64,000 nt of DNA from Arthrobacter sp. B1I2. Its GTDB lineage: Bacteria; Actinomycetota; Actinomycetes; Actinomycetales; Micrococcaceae. The stretch spans positions 2,542,001 to 2,606,000 of the forward strand of contig NZ_JAUSYC010000001.1 in assembly GCF_030816485.1 (NCBI RefSeq), read 5' to 3'. The notes below the pieces were generated by a model, which was given only the letters and a program-made list of their open reading frames with translations, did no database searches and was not told the origin of the DNA. This document shows, piece by piece, positions 1 through 8,521 of the stretch; position 1 is the first letter of the stretch; every line of letters begins with the position of its first letter. A program made the translations under genes and the position numbers.

Positions 1-26
1 CCCGGTCACCACGAATCCAGGTACCG

Positions 27-1118
27 ATGACAACTTTGATTGACGCGCCACCAAGTGACGCGGACGGACTCCTTCCGCCCAGGAAAAAGCAGGCAGGCGG
101 AGGGCTGGGCCAGTACATCCTGGTCCGCTTCCTGCTGATCTTCCCCACCATCCTCATCCTCGTCACCATGGTGTTCTTCCTCATGCGGATCACCGGGGAC
201 CCCATCACCGCCGCCATGGGCGGCAGGCTGCCCCCGGAACAGCTGCAGGAACGCATCACCGCCGCCGGCTACGACCGGCCGCTGTTGGTGCAGTACTTCG
301 AATACCTGGGCCAGCTGGCCACGGGTAACTTCGGCACCACCCTCTCGGACAACCGCAAGGTCACCGAGATGCTGACCACCTACGGTTCCGCCACCCTGGA
401 GCTGGCCATCAACGCCATCATCGTGGCCCTGCTGGTGGGCATCCCGCTGGGCATGGTCGCGGCCCACCGGCGTGACCACCTGCCGGACGCAGTGCTCCGG
501 ATCCTGGCCATCCTGTTCTACGCAACCCCGGTCTTCTTTGCCGGCATGCTGCTCAAGCTGGTGTTCTCGGTATGGCTGCACTGGCTGCCTGTGGCCGGCC
601 GCGCGGGAACCAGGACCGAACTGTCCCTCACCGCGCTGGAAGCGCCCACCGGCATCTACTGGCTGGACGCCCTGCGCAGCGGAAACATGGCCGCCTTCAG
701 TGATGTGATGTCCCACGCTGTCCTTCCGGCGCTGGCACTGGGCCTCCTGACGGCAGGGGTCTTCCTGCGCCTGGTCCGGACCAACGTCATCGGCACCCTT
801 GGCAAGGACTACGTCGAGGCGGGGCGTTCACGCGGGGTCAGTGAGTTCCGGCTGGTCACCAAGCACGCCTACAAGCCGGCGCTGATCCCCATCATCACGG
901 TCATGGGCCTGCAGATCGCGGTGCTGCTCGGCGGCGCCGTACTTACGGAAACCACGTTTGAGTGGAAGGGCCTCGGGTTCCAGCTGGCCAACTACCTCAC
1001 GGCGCGTGACTTCGTGGCCGTCCAGGGCATCGTGGTGCTGCTGGCCGTCATCGTCGCCGTCACCAACTTCATCGTGGACATCATCGCCGCGCTGATCGAC
1101 CCCCGTGTGAGGTACTGA
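27..1118 (+). CDS. Peptide/oligopeptide ABC transporter permease, DppB type
   Basis: This is an inner-membrane permease subunit of a Dpp/Opp-type importer, which moves peptides or similar solutes into the cell using energy from the ATPase encoded two genes downstream. After a charged cytoplasmic N-terminus of about 30 residues comes a first membrane segment (FLLIFPTILILVTMVFFLM). Several more helices follow, then the coupling loop contacted by the ATPase (YVEAGRSRGVS, around residue 265). At 363 residues it is slightly longer than usual for DppB because of the N-terminal extension. ATG 27 is the first start in the window, with only weak ribosome-binding sequence. The substrate-binding protein expected beside such genes is not in the window and probably lies just upstream. 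The substrate cannot be read from the sequence. Confidence 0.93.
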   Translation: MTTLIDAPPSDADGLLPPRKKQAGGGLGQYILVRFLLIFPTILILVTMVFFLMRITGDPITAAMGGRLPPEQLQERITAAGYDRPLLVQYFEYLGQLATGNFGTTLSDNRKVTEMLTTYGSATLELAINAIIVALLVGIPLGMVAAHRRDHLPDAVLRILAILFYATPVFFAGMLLKLVFSVWLHWLPVAGRAGTRTELSLTALEAPTGIYWLDALRSGNMAAFSDVMSHAVLPALALGLLTAGVFLRLVRTNVIGTLGKDYVEAGRSRGVSEFRLVTKHAYKPALIPIITVMGLQIAVLLGGAVLTETTFEWKGLGFQLANYLTARDFVAVQGIVVLLAVIVAVTNFIVDIIAALIDPRVRY

Positions 1119-1119
1119 C

Positions 1120-2136
1120 ATGACTGCCAACACCACCATCGAGCCCGTCGCCAACCCGAGGGCTCCCTTGCTCCGGCGGCTGCCGGTTGTTTCGCATTTC
1201 AACAAGAGCGTCGGCCTGCAGCGCTTCATGCTGGTGGTGGGTCTCGTCCTCACCGGCATCTTCCTGCTCACAGCGCTGGCCGCACCGCTGCTGGCACCAT
1301 ATGGCTTTGCGCAGCTGTCGGATGCCGACGGCAGCTTCCCCACCCAGCAGGCACCCGGCGGCAAGCACCTCCTCGGCACCACGGTGGGCGGTTATGACGT
1401 CCTGTCACGCGTGATCTGGGGTACCCAGACGGCGCTGCTGGTCATCATCGTGGCCGTGGTCCTCTCCATCTTCGCCGGCGTCATCCTCGGCCTGGTGAGC
1501 GGCTACATCGGCGGGTGGCTGGACCGCATCCTCGTCGTGGTGGCTGACGCGATCTACGCGTTCCCTTCACTGCTGGTTGCCATCGTCATGGCCATCGTCA
1601 TCAGCGGAGGGCAGTCAAGCCTGCTGGGCGGGATCCTGGCCGCCGCCATCTCCATCACGGTGGTCTTCATCCCGCAGTACTTCAGGGTGATCCGGGCCGA
1701 GACCATCCGGCTCAAAGCTGAGCCCTTCGTCGAATCGGCGAAGGTGGTCGGCGCATCGAACATCCGCATCATGACCCGGCACATCTACCGCAATGCCACC
1801 CGGACCCTGCCGCTGATCTTCACCCTCAACGCGTCGGAATCCATCCTGACCCTTGCCGGCCTGGGCTTCCTGGGCTTCGGCATTGAGCCAAGCTCGGCAG
1901 CGGAGTGGGGCTTTGACCTGAACAAGGCACTCGCCGACACCACGTCAGGCATTTGGTGGACCGGACTGTTTCCCGGACTCGCGATCGTGTGGACCGTGCT
2001 GGGTCTGACGCTGGTGGGAGAAAGCATTAATGACTTGAATGATCCGCGCCTCCGGGGCCGCAAGCGCACCGGTGGCGGCAGTTCCCCGGTGCCGGTGGCC
2101 GCTGAGGCCCTCGGCGCAGAAGTGAGGACGTCATGA
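1120..2136 (+). CDS. Peptide/oligopeptide ABC transporter permease, DppC type
   Basis: This is the second permease of the importer and pairs with the DppB-type protein to form the channel. It has 338 residues, with a cytoplasmic N-terminus, a first helix near residues 35-60, a periplasmic loop containing HLLGTTVGGYDVLSRVIWGT (the DppC-family 'LGTD..GRD' region), and a coupling loop near FVESAKVVGASN. It starts one base after the upstream stop codon, and its own stop overlaps the next start as ATGA. The three genes are therefore clearly cotranscribed and translationally coupled. The C-terminal tail is rich in Gly, Ser and Pro and is probably disordered. Confidence 0.93.
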   Translation: MTANTTIEPVANPRAPLLRRLPVVSHFNKSVGLQRFMLVVGLVLTGIFLLTALAAPLLAPYGFAQLSDADGSFPTQQAPGGKHLLGTTVGGYDVLSRVIWGTQTALLVIIVAVVLSIFAGVILGLVSGYIGGWLDRILVVVADAIYAFPSLLVAIVMAIVISGGQSSLLGGILAAAISITVVFIPQYFRVIRAETIRLKAEPFVESAKVVGASNIRIMTRHIYRNATRTLPLIFTLNASESILTLAGLGFLGFGIEPSSAAEWGFDLNKALADTTSGIWWTGLFPGLAIVWTVLGLTLVGESINDLNDPRLRGRKRTGGGSSPVPVAAEALGAEVRTS

Positions 2137-3839
2137 CCATCAACATCGATCCTTTGCCCAGCCACGACCCCGACGGCGGCGGGTCAGTTCTCGACGTCGA
2201 CCACCTTAAGGTCACCTTCGCCACAGACGGCGGTGACGTCCACGCAGTCAAGGACGTGAGCCTCGAGGTCAGGAAAGGGGAGGTGCTTGCCATTGTGGGC
2301 GAATCCGGTTCCGGCAAGACGGTAACCGCCAAAACCATCCTGGGCCTGCTGCCTGAAACCGCGACCAGCTCCGGCACGGTCCTGATCAACGGCGCCGACG
2401 TCATCAGCGTGAGCGCCGCGAAGCTGCGCCAGATCCGCGGCCGGGACGTGGCCATGGTGTTCCAGGAGCCGTCCACCGCCCTGAACCCGGTGTTCACGGT
2501 GGGCTGGCAGATCGCCGAAGGCATCCGCGCGCATGCCGGCGGGGGCCGCGTATCGAAGAAGGAAGCCAAATCCCGGGCCATCGATGCGCTACGGAAAGTT
2601 GGCATTCCCGACCCCGAACACCGCGTCAACTACTACCCGCACCAGTTCTCGGGCGGACAGAAGCAGCGGGTGGTCATCGCGGCGGCCCTGGCTCTGAACC
2701 CCGGCCTCATTGTGGCCGACGAACCCACCACGGCCCTGGACGTGACCGTCCAGGCGGAAATCCTCCAACTCCTCCGGGACCTGCGGGACACATACGGCAC
2801 CTCGATCGTGCTGATCACGCACAACATGGGTGTGGTGGCGGATCTGGCGGACCGTGTGGTGGTGATGTACCAGGGCGACATTGTGGAGGAAGCCCCGGCG
2901 AAGAAGTTGTTCGCTGAGCCCAGGCAGGACTACACCCGCAGCCTCCTGGCCGCTGTGCCGCACCTGGGCCGCAATTCGGCGTCGGCCGGGCTGACCGAAC
3001 GGCCCCACCAGGATGAGGAAGTGCTGGTGGCAGCCGACAACCTGGTGATCGAGTATCCGGGCCGGCTGGGCACGCCGGCCTTCAAAGCCGTGGACGGGGT
3101 CAGCTTCACCCTGTCCAGGGGTGAGGTGTTCGGTCTGGTGGGGGAATCCGGATCCGGTAAGACAACCATTGGGCGGGCCATCGCGGGGCTCAACCGGACC
3201 ACGGGCGGCAGCCTCAAGGTGCTGGGCTACGAGATGCTGACCCTACGCGAACGCACATTCAAGCCGCTCCGCAAGGACATCGGGTTCGTGTTCCAGGACC
3301 CGGCCGCCTCCTTCAACCCGCAGCTGACCATTGGCGACTGCATCGCCGAGCCCATGCTCATCCACACCCGGCCCACCGATGCCCAGGCACGCAAACGGGT
3401 GGGGGAGCTGCTCGAATCAGTCCAGCTGCCGGCGTCGTACGCGGGGCGCTACCCGCACGAACTCTCCGGCGGCCAGCGGCAGCGTGCATCACTGGCGCGC
3501 GCGCTGAGCCTGAACCCCCGGCTGCTGATAGCGGATGAGCCGACGTCGGCCCTGGACGTTTCGGTCCAGGCGAAGGTTCTGGAGCTGTTCAGGGACATCC
3601 AGGAAGAGTTTGGCTTTGGCTGCCTGTTCATCAGCCACGACCTGGCGGTGGTGGACATCCTGTCCTCCTGGGTGGGCGTGCTGTACAAGGGCAAGCTGGT
3701 GGAGCAGGGGATCGGCAGCCAGGTCATGGGGAACCCCCAGCATGACTACACGCGCCGGCTGATCGCGTCGCTACCGGTGCCGGACCCGGACGAACAGGCC
3801 AAACGCCGGGAAGAGCACCGGGCACTCCTGGGCATCTGA
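2133..3839 (+). CDS. Fused double ABC ATPase for peptide import (DppD-DppF type)
   Basis: Two nucleotide-binding domains that are often separate genes (DppD and DppF) are joined in one 568-residue cytoplasmic protein. Domain 1 has the Walker A GESGSGKT at residues 56-63, a FSGGQKQR signature near 172 and the Walker B/D-loop VADEPTTALD. Domain 2 repeats this with GESGSGKT near 337, LSGGQRQRASLARAL and IADEPTSALD. Both copies look catalytically complete. An oligopeptide-transporter C-terminal extension follows each domain (the PRQDYTRSLLAAVPHL and PQHDYTRRLIASLPVP elements). The start overlaps the upstream stop as ATGA, and a strong hairpin follows, so this is the last gene of the operon. Fused ATPases of this kind are common in actinobacteria. 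Confidence 0.95.
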   Translation: MTINIDPLPSHDPDGGGSVLDVDHLKVTFATDGGDVHAVKDVSLEVRKGEVLAIVGESGSGKTVTAKTILGLLPETATSSGTVLINGADVISVSAAKLRQIRGRDVAMVFQEPSTALNPVFTVGWQIAEGIRAHAGGGRVSKKEAKSRAIDALRKVGIPDPEHRVNYYPHQFSGGQKQRVVIAAALALNPGLIVADEPTTALDVTVQAEILQLLRDLRDTYGTSIVLITHNMGVVADLADRVVVMYQGDIVEEAPAKKLFAEPRQDYTRSLLAAVPHLGRNSASAGLTERPHQDEEVLVAADNLVIEYPGRLGTPAFKAVDGVSFTLSRGEVFGLVGESGSGKTTIGRAIAGLNRTTGGSLKVLGYEMLTLRERTFKPLRKDIGFVFQDPAASFNPQLTIGDCIAEPMLIHTRPTDAQARKRVGELLESVQLPASYAGRYPHELSGGQRQRASLARALSLNPRLLIADEPTSALDVSVQAKVLELFRDIQEEFGFGCLFISHDLAVVDILSSWVGVLYKGKLVEQGIGSQVMGNPQHDYTRRLIASLPVPDPDEQAKRREEHRALLGI

Positions 3840-3859
3840 CCCCGGAGGAGACCCGCGGC

Positions 3860-3901
3860 GTGAAGCGCCGGTACCGGCGGAAGGCGGCACCGGCGCTTCA
3901 C
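3860..3901. terminator. Hairpin terminator after the peptide ABC operon
   Basis: A perfect 13-bp inverted repeat (GTGAAGCGCCGGT at 3860-3872, its complement at 3889-3901) surrounds a 16-base loop, 20 bases after the ATPase stop codon. There is no T-tract, as is usual for high-GC actinobacterial terminators. Confidence 0.8.
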
Positions 3902-3927
3902 ACCCACGTCGATTCCATCGGCTCCCA

Positions 3928-3933
3928 TAGACT
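3928..3933 (+). promoter_or_regulatory. -10 box (TAGACT) placing transcription start at the chorismate mutase ATG
   Basis: TAGACT matches the actinobacterial TAnnnT -10 consensus and lies exactly six bases before ATG 3940. Initiation about seven bases after the hexamer would start the mRNA at or beside the ATG, so the transcript is probably leaderless. No convincing -35 box is visible. Confidence 0.5.
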
Positions 3934-3939
3934 GGAGCC

Positions 3940-4347
3940 ATGACGCAGCACAACCCCAGCTCTCCTGGCTCCGATGATTTTGATCCCTCCGCCAGCTCAC
4001 TGGCAGGCCACGTGGACGAATCGGTGATGGCTGAACTGCTGTCCATCCGCTCCAGCATTGACAACATCGATGCCACCCTGGTGTACCTCCTGGCCGAGCG
4101 CTTCAAGGCCACCCAAAAAGTGGGCTTCCTGAAGGCAACCCACCGACTGCCGGCCGGCGACCCCGGACGCGAAGCAGCCCAGATCGCCAGGCTGCGCCGC
4201 CTTGCCGAGGACGCCCACCTCGACCCTGCATTCGCGGAGAAGTTCCTCAACTTCATCATCGGCGAGGTCATCCGCCACCACGAGGCCATCGCCGAGGACC
4301 ACCAGGCCTCCTCCGGCCAGCAGCCGCAGACCTCCGCGCTGGCGTGA
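3940..4347 (+). CDS. Chorismate mutase, AroQ class
   Basis: This enzyme converts chorismate to prephenate for phenylalanine and tyrosine synthesis. It is a cytoplasmic all-helical protein of 135 residues. By alignment from memory with the E. coli AroQ domain, the catalytic residues correspond to Arg37, Arg54, Lys65 and Arg77-Glu78. The position of the E. coli Gln88 is occupied by a histidine in the segment VIRHHEAI. The first 30 residues are polar and probably disordered. A -10 box only six bases upstream suggests a leaderless message. The stop overlaps the GTG start of the next gene (GTGA), so the two are translationally coupled. That pairing with a MetE-like protein is unexplained metabolically. 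Confidence 0.9.
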   Translation: MTQHNPSSPGSDDFDPSASSLAGHVDESVMAELLSIRSSIDNIDATLVYLLAERFKATQKVGFLKATHRLPAGDPGREAAQIARLRRLAEDAHLDPAFAEKFLNFIIGEVIRHHEAIAEDHQASSGQQPQTSALA

Positions 4348-5444
4348 GCCGCGAACAGCGCCAACCGGGGTCCGGTCCGCTTCCGGCCGCTGCCCGGCCC
4401 AGGGAAGGCTCAGCCAAGGAACCCAAGACCAGGGAAGTCACTGCCACCGGCCTGGGTCCGTGGCCCGGCGATGATCCGCTGGAAGCCGCACGGATCATCC
4501 GCGGCGAACTCGGAAGCCCGCACCTGCCATTCCTCGCCGAACTGCCGGGCCGTGGCGTCGGTTCCGACGCCCTGGGCCGTACCGCCTCGCTCCTGGAGGA
4601 ACTGGCGGTTGACGTCCAGCCCCACGGATGGCGGCTCGTTGACCGCCCCGGCAAGGACATGCAGCGCGCGGCGTCCGCGCTGTCCACTGACCTCAACGTC
4701 CTCGCCGACGTTGCCGGCGCCGAGGACGTATCAGCCGGTGAACTCAAGGTTCAGCTGGTAGGGCCACTCAGCCTTGCCGCCGGCCTGCATCTGCACAACG
4801 GGGAGCGCGCCCTGCTGGACTACGGCGCCCGCCGGGATGTGGCCGCCTCCCTCGCAGCGGGAGTGGCCGGTTACCTCAGCCGGGTGGCCGCAGCCGTTCC
4901 CGGCGCCCGGCTGGTGGTGCAGGTGGACGAGCCTGCCGTCGCCGCCGTGCTGGCCGGAACCATACCCACGGCCAGCGGCTACCGCACCCTCCGTGCAGTT
5001 GCAGCATCGGAAGCACGTGAGTCCTGGCGCCTGGTGCTGGACGCCCTGCGCGCAGCCGGTGCAGCCGACGTCGTGGTGTCATTCCCCGAGATCGAGGCAC
5101 CGATCGAGCTGGTCCTGGCCGCAGGGGCCGACGGCGTCGCGCTGCCGTTGAAGGCACTGACCAACCGCCAGTGGGAGCAGGTGGCAGGCGCGGTGGAGGC
5201 AGGCAAGCAGTTTTGGGCCGGCGCGCTGGACGTGCCTGCCGGCGGTGACCTGCCCAGGGTTGCCGACTGCGTGGAATCGGTATGGCGGCCCTGGCGCCAG
5301 TTGGGCCTTCCGGCATCGCTGCTCGGCGCCATCCGGGTGACGCCGTCGGCAGGACTGGCTGGCCACACACCCGCACAGGCCGCCGCCGTCCTTGGCAGGC
5401 TCACCCAAGTGGCCGACGGCCTGAACCAGCAGGCGCTGGGCTAG
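4344..5444 (+). CDS. MetE-like (cobalamin-independent methionine synthase C-terminal fold) protein, probably lacking the zinc site
   Basis: The 366-residue product resembles the C-terminal barrel of cobalamin-independent methionine synthase and is about half the length of true MetE (roughly 750 residues). Barrel-like strands are visible, for example LVVQVDEPAVAAVL and DVVVSFPEIEAPIELVLAAGADGVALPLKAL. The zinc ligands that bind homocysteine in MetE (a His-x-Cys pair and a later Cys) are not apparent: the region ends FWAGALDVPAGG, and the protein contains no cysteine at all. The real substrate is therefore unknown. Similar short 'methionine synthase' proteins occur in other actinobacteria, including Mycobacterium tuberculosis, near ligA. 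It starts at GTG 4344, overlapping the chorismate mutase stop, and ends two bases before a convergent gene. Confidence 0.75.
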   Translation: MSREQRQPGSGPLPAAARPREGSAKEPKTREVTATGLGPWPGDDPLEAARIIRGELGSPHLPFLAELPGRGVGSDALGRTASLLEELAVDVQPHGWRLVDRPGKDMQRAASALSTDLNVLADVAGAEDVSAGELKVQLVGPLSLAAGLHLHNGERALLDYGARRDVAASLAAGVAGYLSRVAAAVPGARLVVQVDEPAVAAVLAGTIPTASGYRTLRAVAASEARESWRLVLDALRAAGAADVVVSFPEIEAPIELVLAAGADGVALPLKALTNRQWEQVAGAVEAGKQFWAGALDVPAGGDLPRVADCVESVWRPWRQLGLPASLLGAIRVTPSAGLAGHTPAQAAAVLGRLTQVADGLNQQALG

Positions 5445-5446
5445 GG

Positions 5447-6160
5447 CTAAACCCTGTTCTCCCAGCGGTCCGGCTGGGCGTAGCGGGGGAGGTAGCTTTG
5501 GGCGGAACTGCCGCCATTGTAGGCGCGCAGCCGGTAGTCAAAGGCCCCCGCGTACACCAGGACCAGACCGATCTGCGGCTGGATGACCTTCACCTGGATG
5601 CGGTGCCGGCCGTTGCTGCCCTCAGCGGGATCCCACCATTGTTCCGCGTACGCTTTGGCGTCCAGTGCTGCCGGAAGCGGCACCCGGAGCGGGCCCAGGA
5701 AAAGCCGCGATGCCTCCGACACCCCGCGCAGCCTTCCCTCATTGGTGACACTCAAGTTCAGGTCGGTCACCAGGCGCCGGTACCGGCCCACGTAATCCAC
5801 CAGCTGGCTGGTGCCGCCCCGGTTCGTAACGCTGGTGGTGTCCTGGAAGAGCCGGGTGTGTTCCGGGAAGCGGATCTCGCGGCGGGCGGTAAGGCTGGAC
5901 CGGCCGAACGGGTCCTGGTGCGCATGGTTCTCGATCCGGAACGGGATGTTCTCACCGTACTCAGGGAAAAAGGCTTCCTCGCCCCCGGAGAGCCGCAGCA
6001 AAGGGCGCAGCCACCGCTGGCGGCACCCCACGACGTCGAACGTTCCTTCCCCTACGCCGTACTGTCCGGATCCCGGGGCCAGCGAGAAGTACTCCTGGAG
6101 TTCGGGCTGCAGCCTGGAGAACTCCGTGCCCAGGGCCTGCTGGTAGATCGGGACGCTCAT
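5447..6160 (-). CDS. DUF4166 family protein
   Basis: A 237-residue soluble protein with no signal peptide or membrane segment, matching by recall the DUF4166 family of unknown function. The start at 6160 is preceded by an ideal AGGAGG eight bases upstream. Longer upstream in-frame reading exists but has no ribosome-binding site and unlikely composition. Conserved-looking elements include ARREIRFPEHTRLFQDTT and DPAEGSNGRHRIQVKVIQPQIGL. It lies at the 3' end of the minus-strand DUF58/MoxR operon and converges on the MetE-like gene with only two bases between the stop codons, so read-through would create overlapping antisense transcripts. No function can be assigned. Confidence 0.8.
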   Translation of the reverse strand: MSVPIYQQALGTEFSRLQPELQEYFSLAPGSGQYGVGEGTFDVVGCRQRWLRPLLRLSGGEEAFFPEYGENIPFRIENHAHQDPFGRSSLTARREIRFPEHTRLFQDTTSVTNRGGTSQLVDYVGRYRRLVTDLNLSVTNEGRLRGVSEASRLFLGPLRVPLPAALDAKAYAEQWWDPAEGSNGRHRIQVKVIQPQIGLVLVYAGAFDYRLRAYNGGSSAQSYLPRYAQPDRWENRV

Positions 6161-6203
6161 GAAGTGGACCTCCTGTTGCCTGTGGAGGTGACTGCCTCCG
6201 GTT

Positions 6204-7496
6204 TCACAATCTACCTGCAGCCTTGAGCCTGATGTACATGTCCGCAAGCCGGGGCGGCAACTCGTGGGGCTCGGCGTCCACCACCTCCACCCCATACCGC
6301 CGCAGCTCCTCGGTTACCGCCGCGCGCTGCAGGAGGGCGCGCTCGGCCGCAGCCGCGCGGAACACCCCGGTGGCATCGTCGCGTTCCCGGAGCATTGCAC
6401 CCAGCTGGGGGTCCCGGACAGCCGCCACCACCACGACGTGCTGGCCGGCCAGCCGCTCCGCCACGGGAAGCAGACCTTCCTCCGGCGCCCCGCTGTCCAG
6501 GGACGTCAGCAGCACCACGAGGGACCGGTGCGCCGAAACGGCGCGGACCTGCCCCGGGACCGCCGGCCAGTCCATCTCGATCAGCTCGGCGTTAAGGGGG
6601 GCCATGGCCTGGACCAGCCGGCCCAGGATGTTGCCCTGGCCGGCAGAACCAACCCGCGCCCGGGTTCTCCGGTCGAAGGCCACGAAGTCCACCCGGTCGC
6701 CGCCCCGTTCGGCCAGGACGCCCAGCAGCAGCGCAGCCTCGATCCCGGTGTCCAGCCGGGTTTCGTCGCCAATCCTTGCCGCGGCCGTCCGGGAGGTGTC
6801 GAGCACTATTACTACCCGCCGGTCCCGTTCCGGGCGCCAGGTCCGGACCACGACGGCGGAACGCCTGGCTGTGGCGCGCCAGTCAATGGAGCGCACGTCG
6901 TCGCCGCGGACGTAGTCGCGCAGGGAATCGAACTCGGTGCCGGCGCCGCGTACCTGGACGGCTGCTTTCCCGTCGAGTTCGCGCAGCTTCCGCAGCTTTG
7001 ACGGCAGGTGGCGCCGGGAATGGAAGGGTGGCAGCACCCGCACCGAGCCTGGACACCCGATGGTCCGCTGGCGGGCCGCCAGGTGCAGCGGGCCAAAGGA
7101 ACGAAGCGTCACATGCGGCGCGGCGAGGTCACCCCGCCGGACCGGCCGGAGCCGGACCGCGAACCGCCTGCTCTCGCCGGCGGGGACGTCAATGTCCTGA
7201 ACGGGGTTCTGCGCACCGGCGGAAGGTTGCCATCCGTCCCTGAACGATCCTCGAAGCGCCCGGTTGCCGCCGTTGCGGACCGTGAGGACCGCTTCCACTG
7301 CCTTATCGAGCGTCACGGTCTCCGGTTCCGCACGCGCCACATTGACTTGCCGAAGGGGCGCCGCAATCAGCAGGTCGGCGCCCAGCAGTGCCACGAGCAG
7401 GGCGAGTGTGGCCAGTACGGTCAGCCATCCCGGGAACAGCAGCACCGGCACAAGGCCCAGCAGCACCAGCGCCACGAAGCGCCCGGAGATGGCCAT
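6204..7496 (-). CDS. DUF58 domain membrane protein (MoxR-associated)
   Basis: A 430-residue protein with two closely spaced N-terminal membrane helices (FVALVLLGLVPVLLF and LATLALLVALLGADLL), a beta-rich segment, and a cytoplasmic von-Willebrand-A-like region. It carries the DUF58 hallmark near YVRGDDVRSIDWRATARR, followed by VVVRTWRPERDRRVVIVLD. DUF58 proteins work with MoxR AAA+ ATPases, probably in assembly or maturation of envelope or metal-dependent proteins; the exact role is not established. The start at 7496 overlaps the MoxR stop by one base (TGATG). A 46-residue longer in-frame reading lies inside moxR and was rejected. Context strongly supports a MoxR-DUF58 complex. Confidence 0.9.
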   Translation of the reverse strand: MAISGRFVALVLLGLVPVLLFPGWLTVLATLALLVALLGADLLIAAPLRQVNVARAEPETVTLDKAVEAVLTVRNGGNRALRGSFRDGWQPSAGAQNPVQDIDVPAGESRRFAVRLRPVRRGDLAAPHVTLRSFGPLHLAARQRTIGCPGSVRVLPPFHSRRHLPSKLRKLRELDGKAAVQVRGAGTEFDSLRDYVRGDDVRSIDWRATARRSAVVVRTWRPERDRRVVIVLDTSRTAAARIGDETRLDTGIEAALLLGVLAERGGDRVDFVAFDRRTRARVGSAGQGNILGRLVQAMAPLNAELIEMDWPAVPGQVRAVSAHRSLVVLLTSLDSGAPEEGLLPVAERLAGQHVVVVAAVRDPQLGAMLRERDDATGVFRAAAAERALLQRAAVTEELRRYGVEVVDAEPHELPPRLADMYIRLKAAGRL

Positions 7497-8521
7497 CAGC
7501 GCGGAACGGGGACGGAGGCCAGGATGCTGCCCAGGACATCGTCCACCCGGACCCCGTCCATCTGCGCTTCGGGCTGCAGCGACACCCGGTGCCGCAAGCA
7601 TGGCAGAGCGAGCGCCTTGACATCGTCCGGGGTGACAAAGGGACGGCCGGAGAGCCACGCCCAGGACCTCGACGTGTTGAGCAGGGCGGTGGCGCCGCGG
7701 GGGGAGACACCCAGCTGGAATGAGGGAGCGGACCGGGTGGCGCGCACCAGGTCAACAATGTAGCCAATGATTTCCGGTTCCACCGCCACCCGGCCCACGG
7801 CTTCCCGTGCCCGTTCCAGATCCTCCGCACCGGCCACCGCCCGGACACCGGCAGCTGCCAGGTCGCGCGGATCGAACCCCGCGGCGTGGCGGCGGATGAC
7901 TTCAATTTCCTCCCCGCGCCCGGGCAGCGGCATGGTGAGCTTGAGCAGGAACCGGTCCAGCTGTGCCTCGGGCAGCGAATAGGTCCCTTCGTACTCCACG
8001 GGGTTCTGGGTGGCCGCCACCAGGAACGGCGCGGGCAGCGGCCGGGACAGGCCGTCCACGGACACCTGCCGCTCCTCCATGGCCTCGAGGAGTGAGGCCT
8101 GGGTTTTCGGCGGGGTCCGGTTGATCTCGTCCGCCAGCAGGAGGTTGGTGAAGACAGGCCCCTCCCGGAAGCTGAATTCGGAAGTGTGCGAGTCGTAGAC
8201 CAGTGAGCCGGTAACGTCACCCGGCATGAGGTCGGGGGTGAACTGCACCCGTTTGGTGTCCAGGCTCAGCGCGGAGGACAGTGCCCGGACCAGCAGGGTT
8301 TTGGCAACGCCGGGGACGCCCTCCAGCAGCACGTGCCCCTGCGAGAGCAGTGCAATCAGGAGGCCGGTGACGGTGGCATCCTGTCCCACCACCGCCTTGG
8401 CCACCTCCCGGCGCACGGCAAGCAGTGCCTGCCGTGCGCCGTCGTCGTCCAGGGCCCGGTCGAATCCGCTGTTGGAGTCCATCGGGTTGAGGACTCCCCG
8501 GCCACTGCTCTGTTCGCTCAT
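7496..8521 (-). CDS. MoxR-family AAA+ ATPase
   Basis: A 341-residue cytoplasmic AAA+ ATPase of the MoxR subfamily, thought to act as a chaperone-like remodelling enzyme for envelope or metal-dependent complexes. Visible motifs are Walker A GVPGVAKT (residues 68-75), Walker B LLLADE (127-132) followed by [18 protein letters not shown], the sensor-1 region [16 protein letters not shown], and the arginine-rich AEMR-equivalent C-terminal lid. Its start overlaps the upstream DUF4350 stop (ATGA) and its stop overlaps the DUF58 start, so all are translated as a coupled block. In the same operon lie DUF4350 and DUF4129 proteins, a frequent actinobacterial arrangement directly upstream of mtrA. Confidence 0.95.
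   Translation of the reverse strand: MSEQSSGRGVLNPMDSNSGFDRALDDDGARQALLAVRREVAKAVVGQDATVTGLLIALLSQGHVLLEGVPGVAKTLLVRALSSALSLDTKRVQFTPDLMPGDVTGSLVYDSHTSEFSFREGPVFTNLLLADEINRTPPKTQASLLEAMEERQVSVDGLSRPLPAPFLVAATQNPVEYEGTYSLPEAQLDRFLLKLTMPLPGRGEEIEVIRRHAAGFDPRDLAAAGVRAVAGAEDLERAREAVGRVAVEPEIIGYIVDLVRATRSAPSFQLGVSPRGATALLNTSRSWAWLSGRPFVTPDDVKALALPCLRHRVSLQPEAQMDGVRVDDVLGSILASVPVPR

Noticed and set aside
6161..6295. Longer N-terminus for the DUF4166 protein
   Set aside because: The extension overlaps the DUF58 3' end and lacks a ribosome-binding site, whereas ATG 6160 has AGGAGG at ideal spacing.
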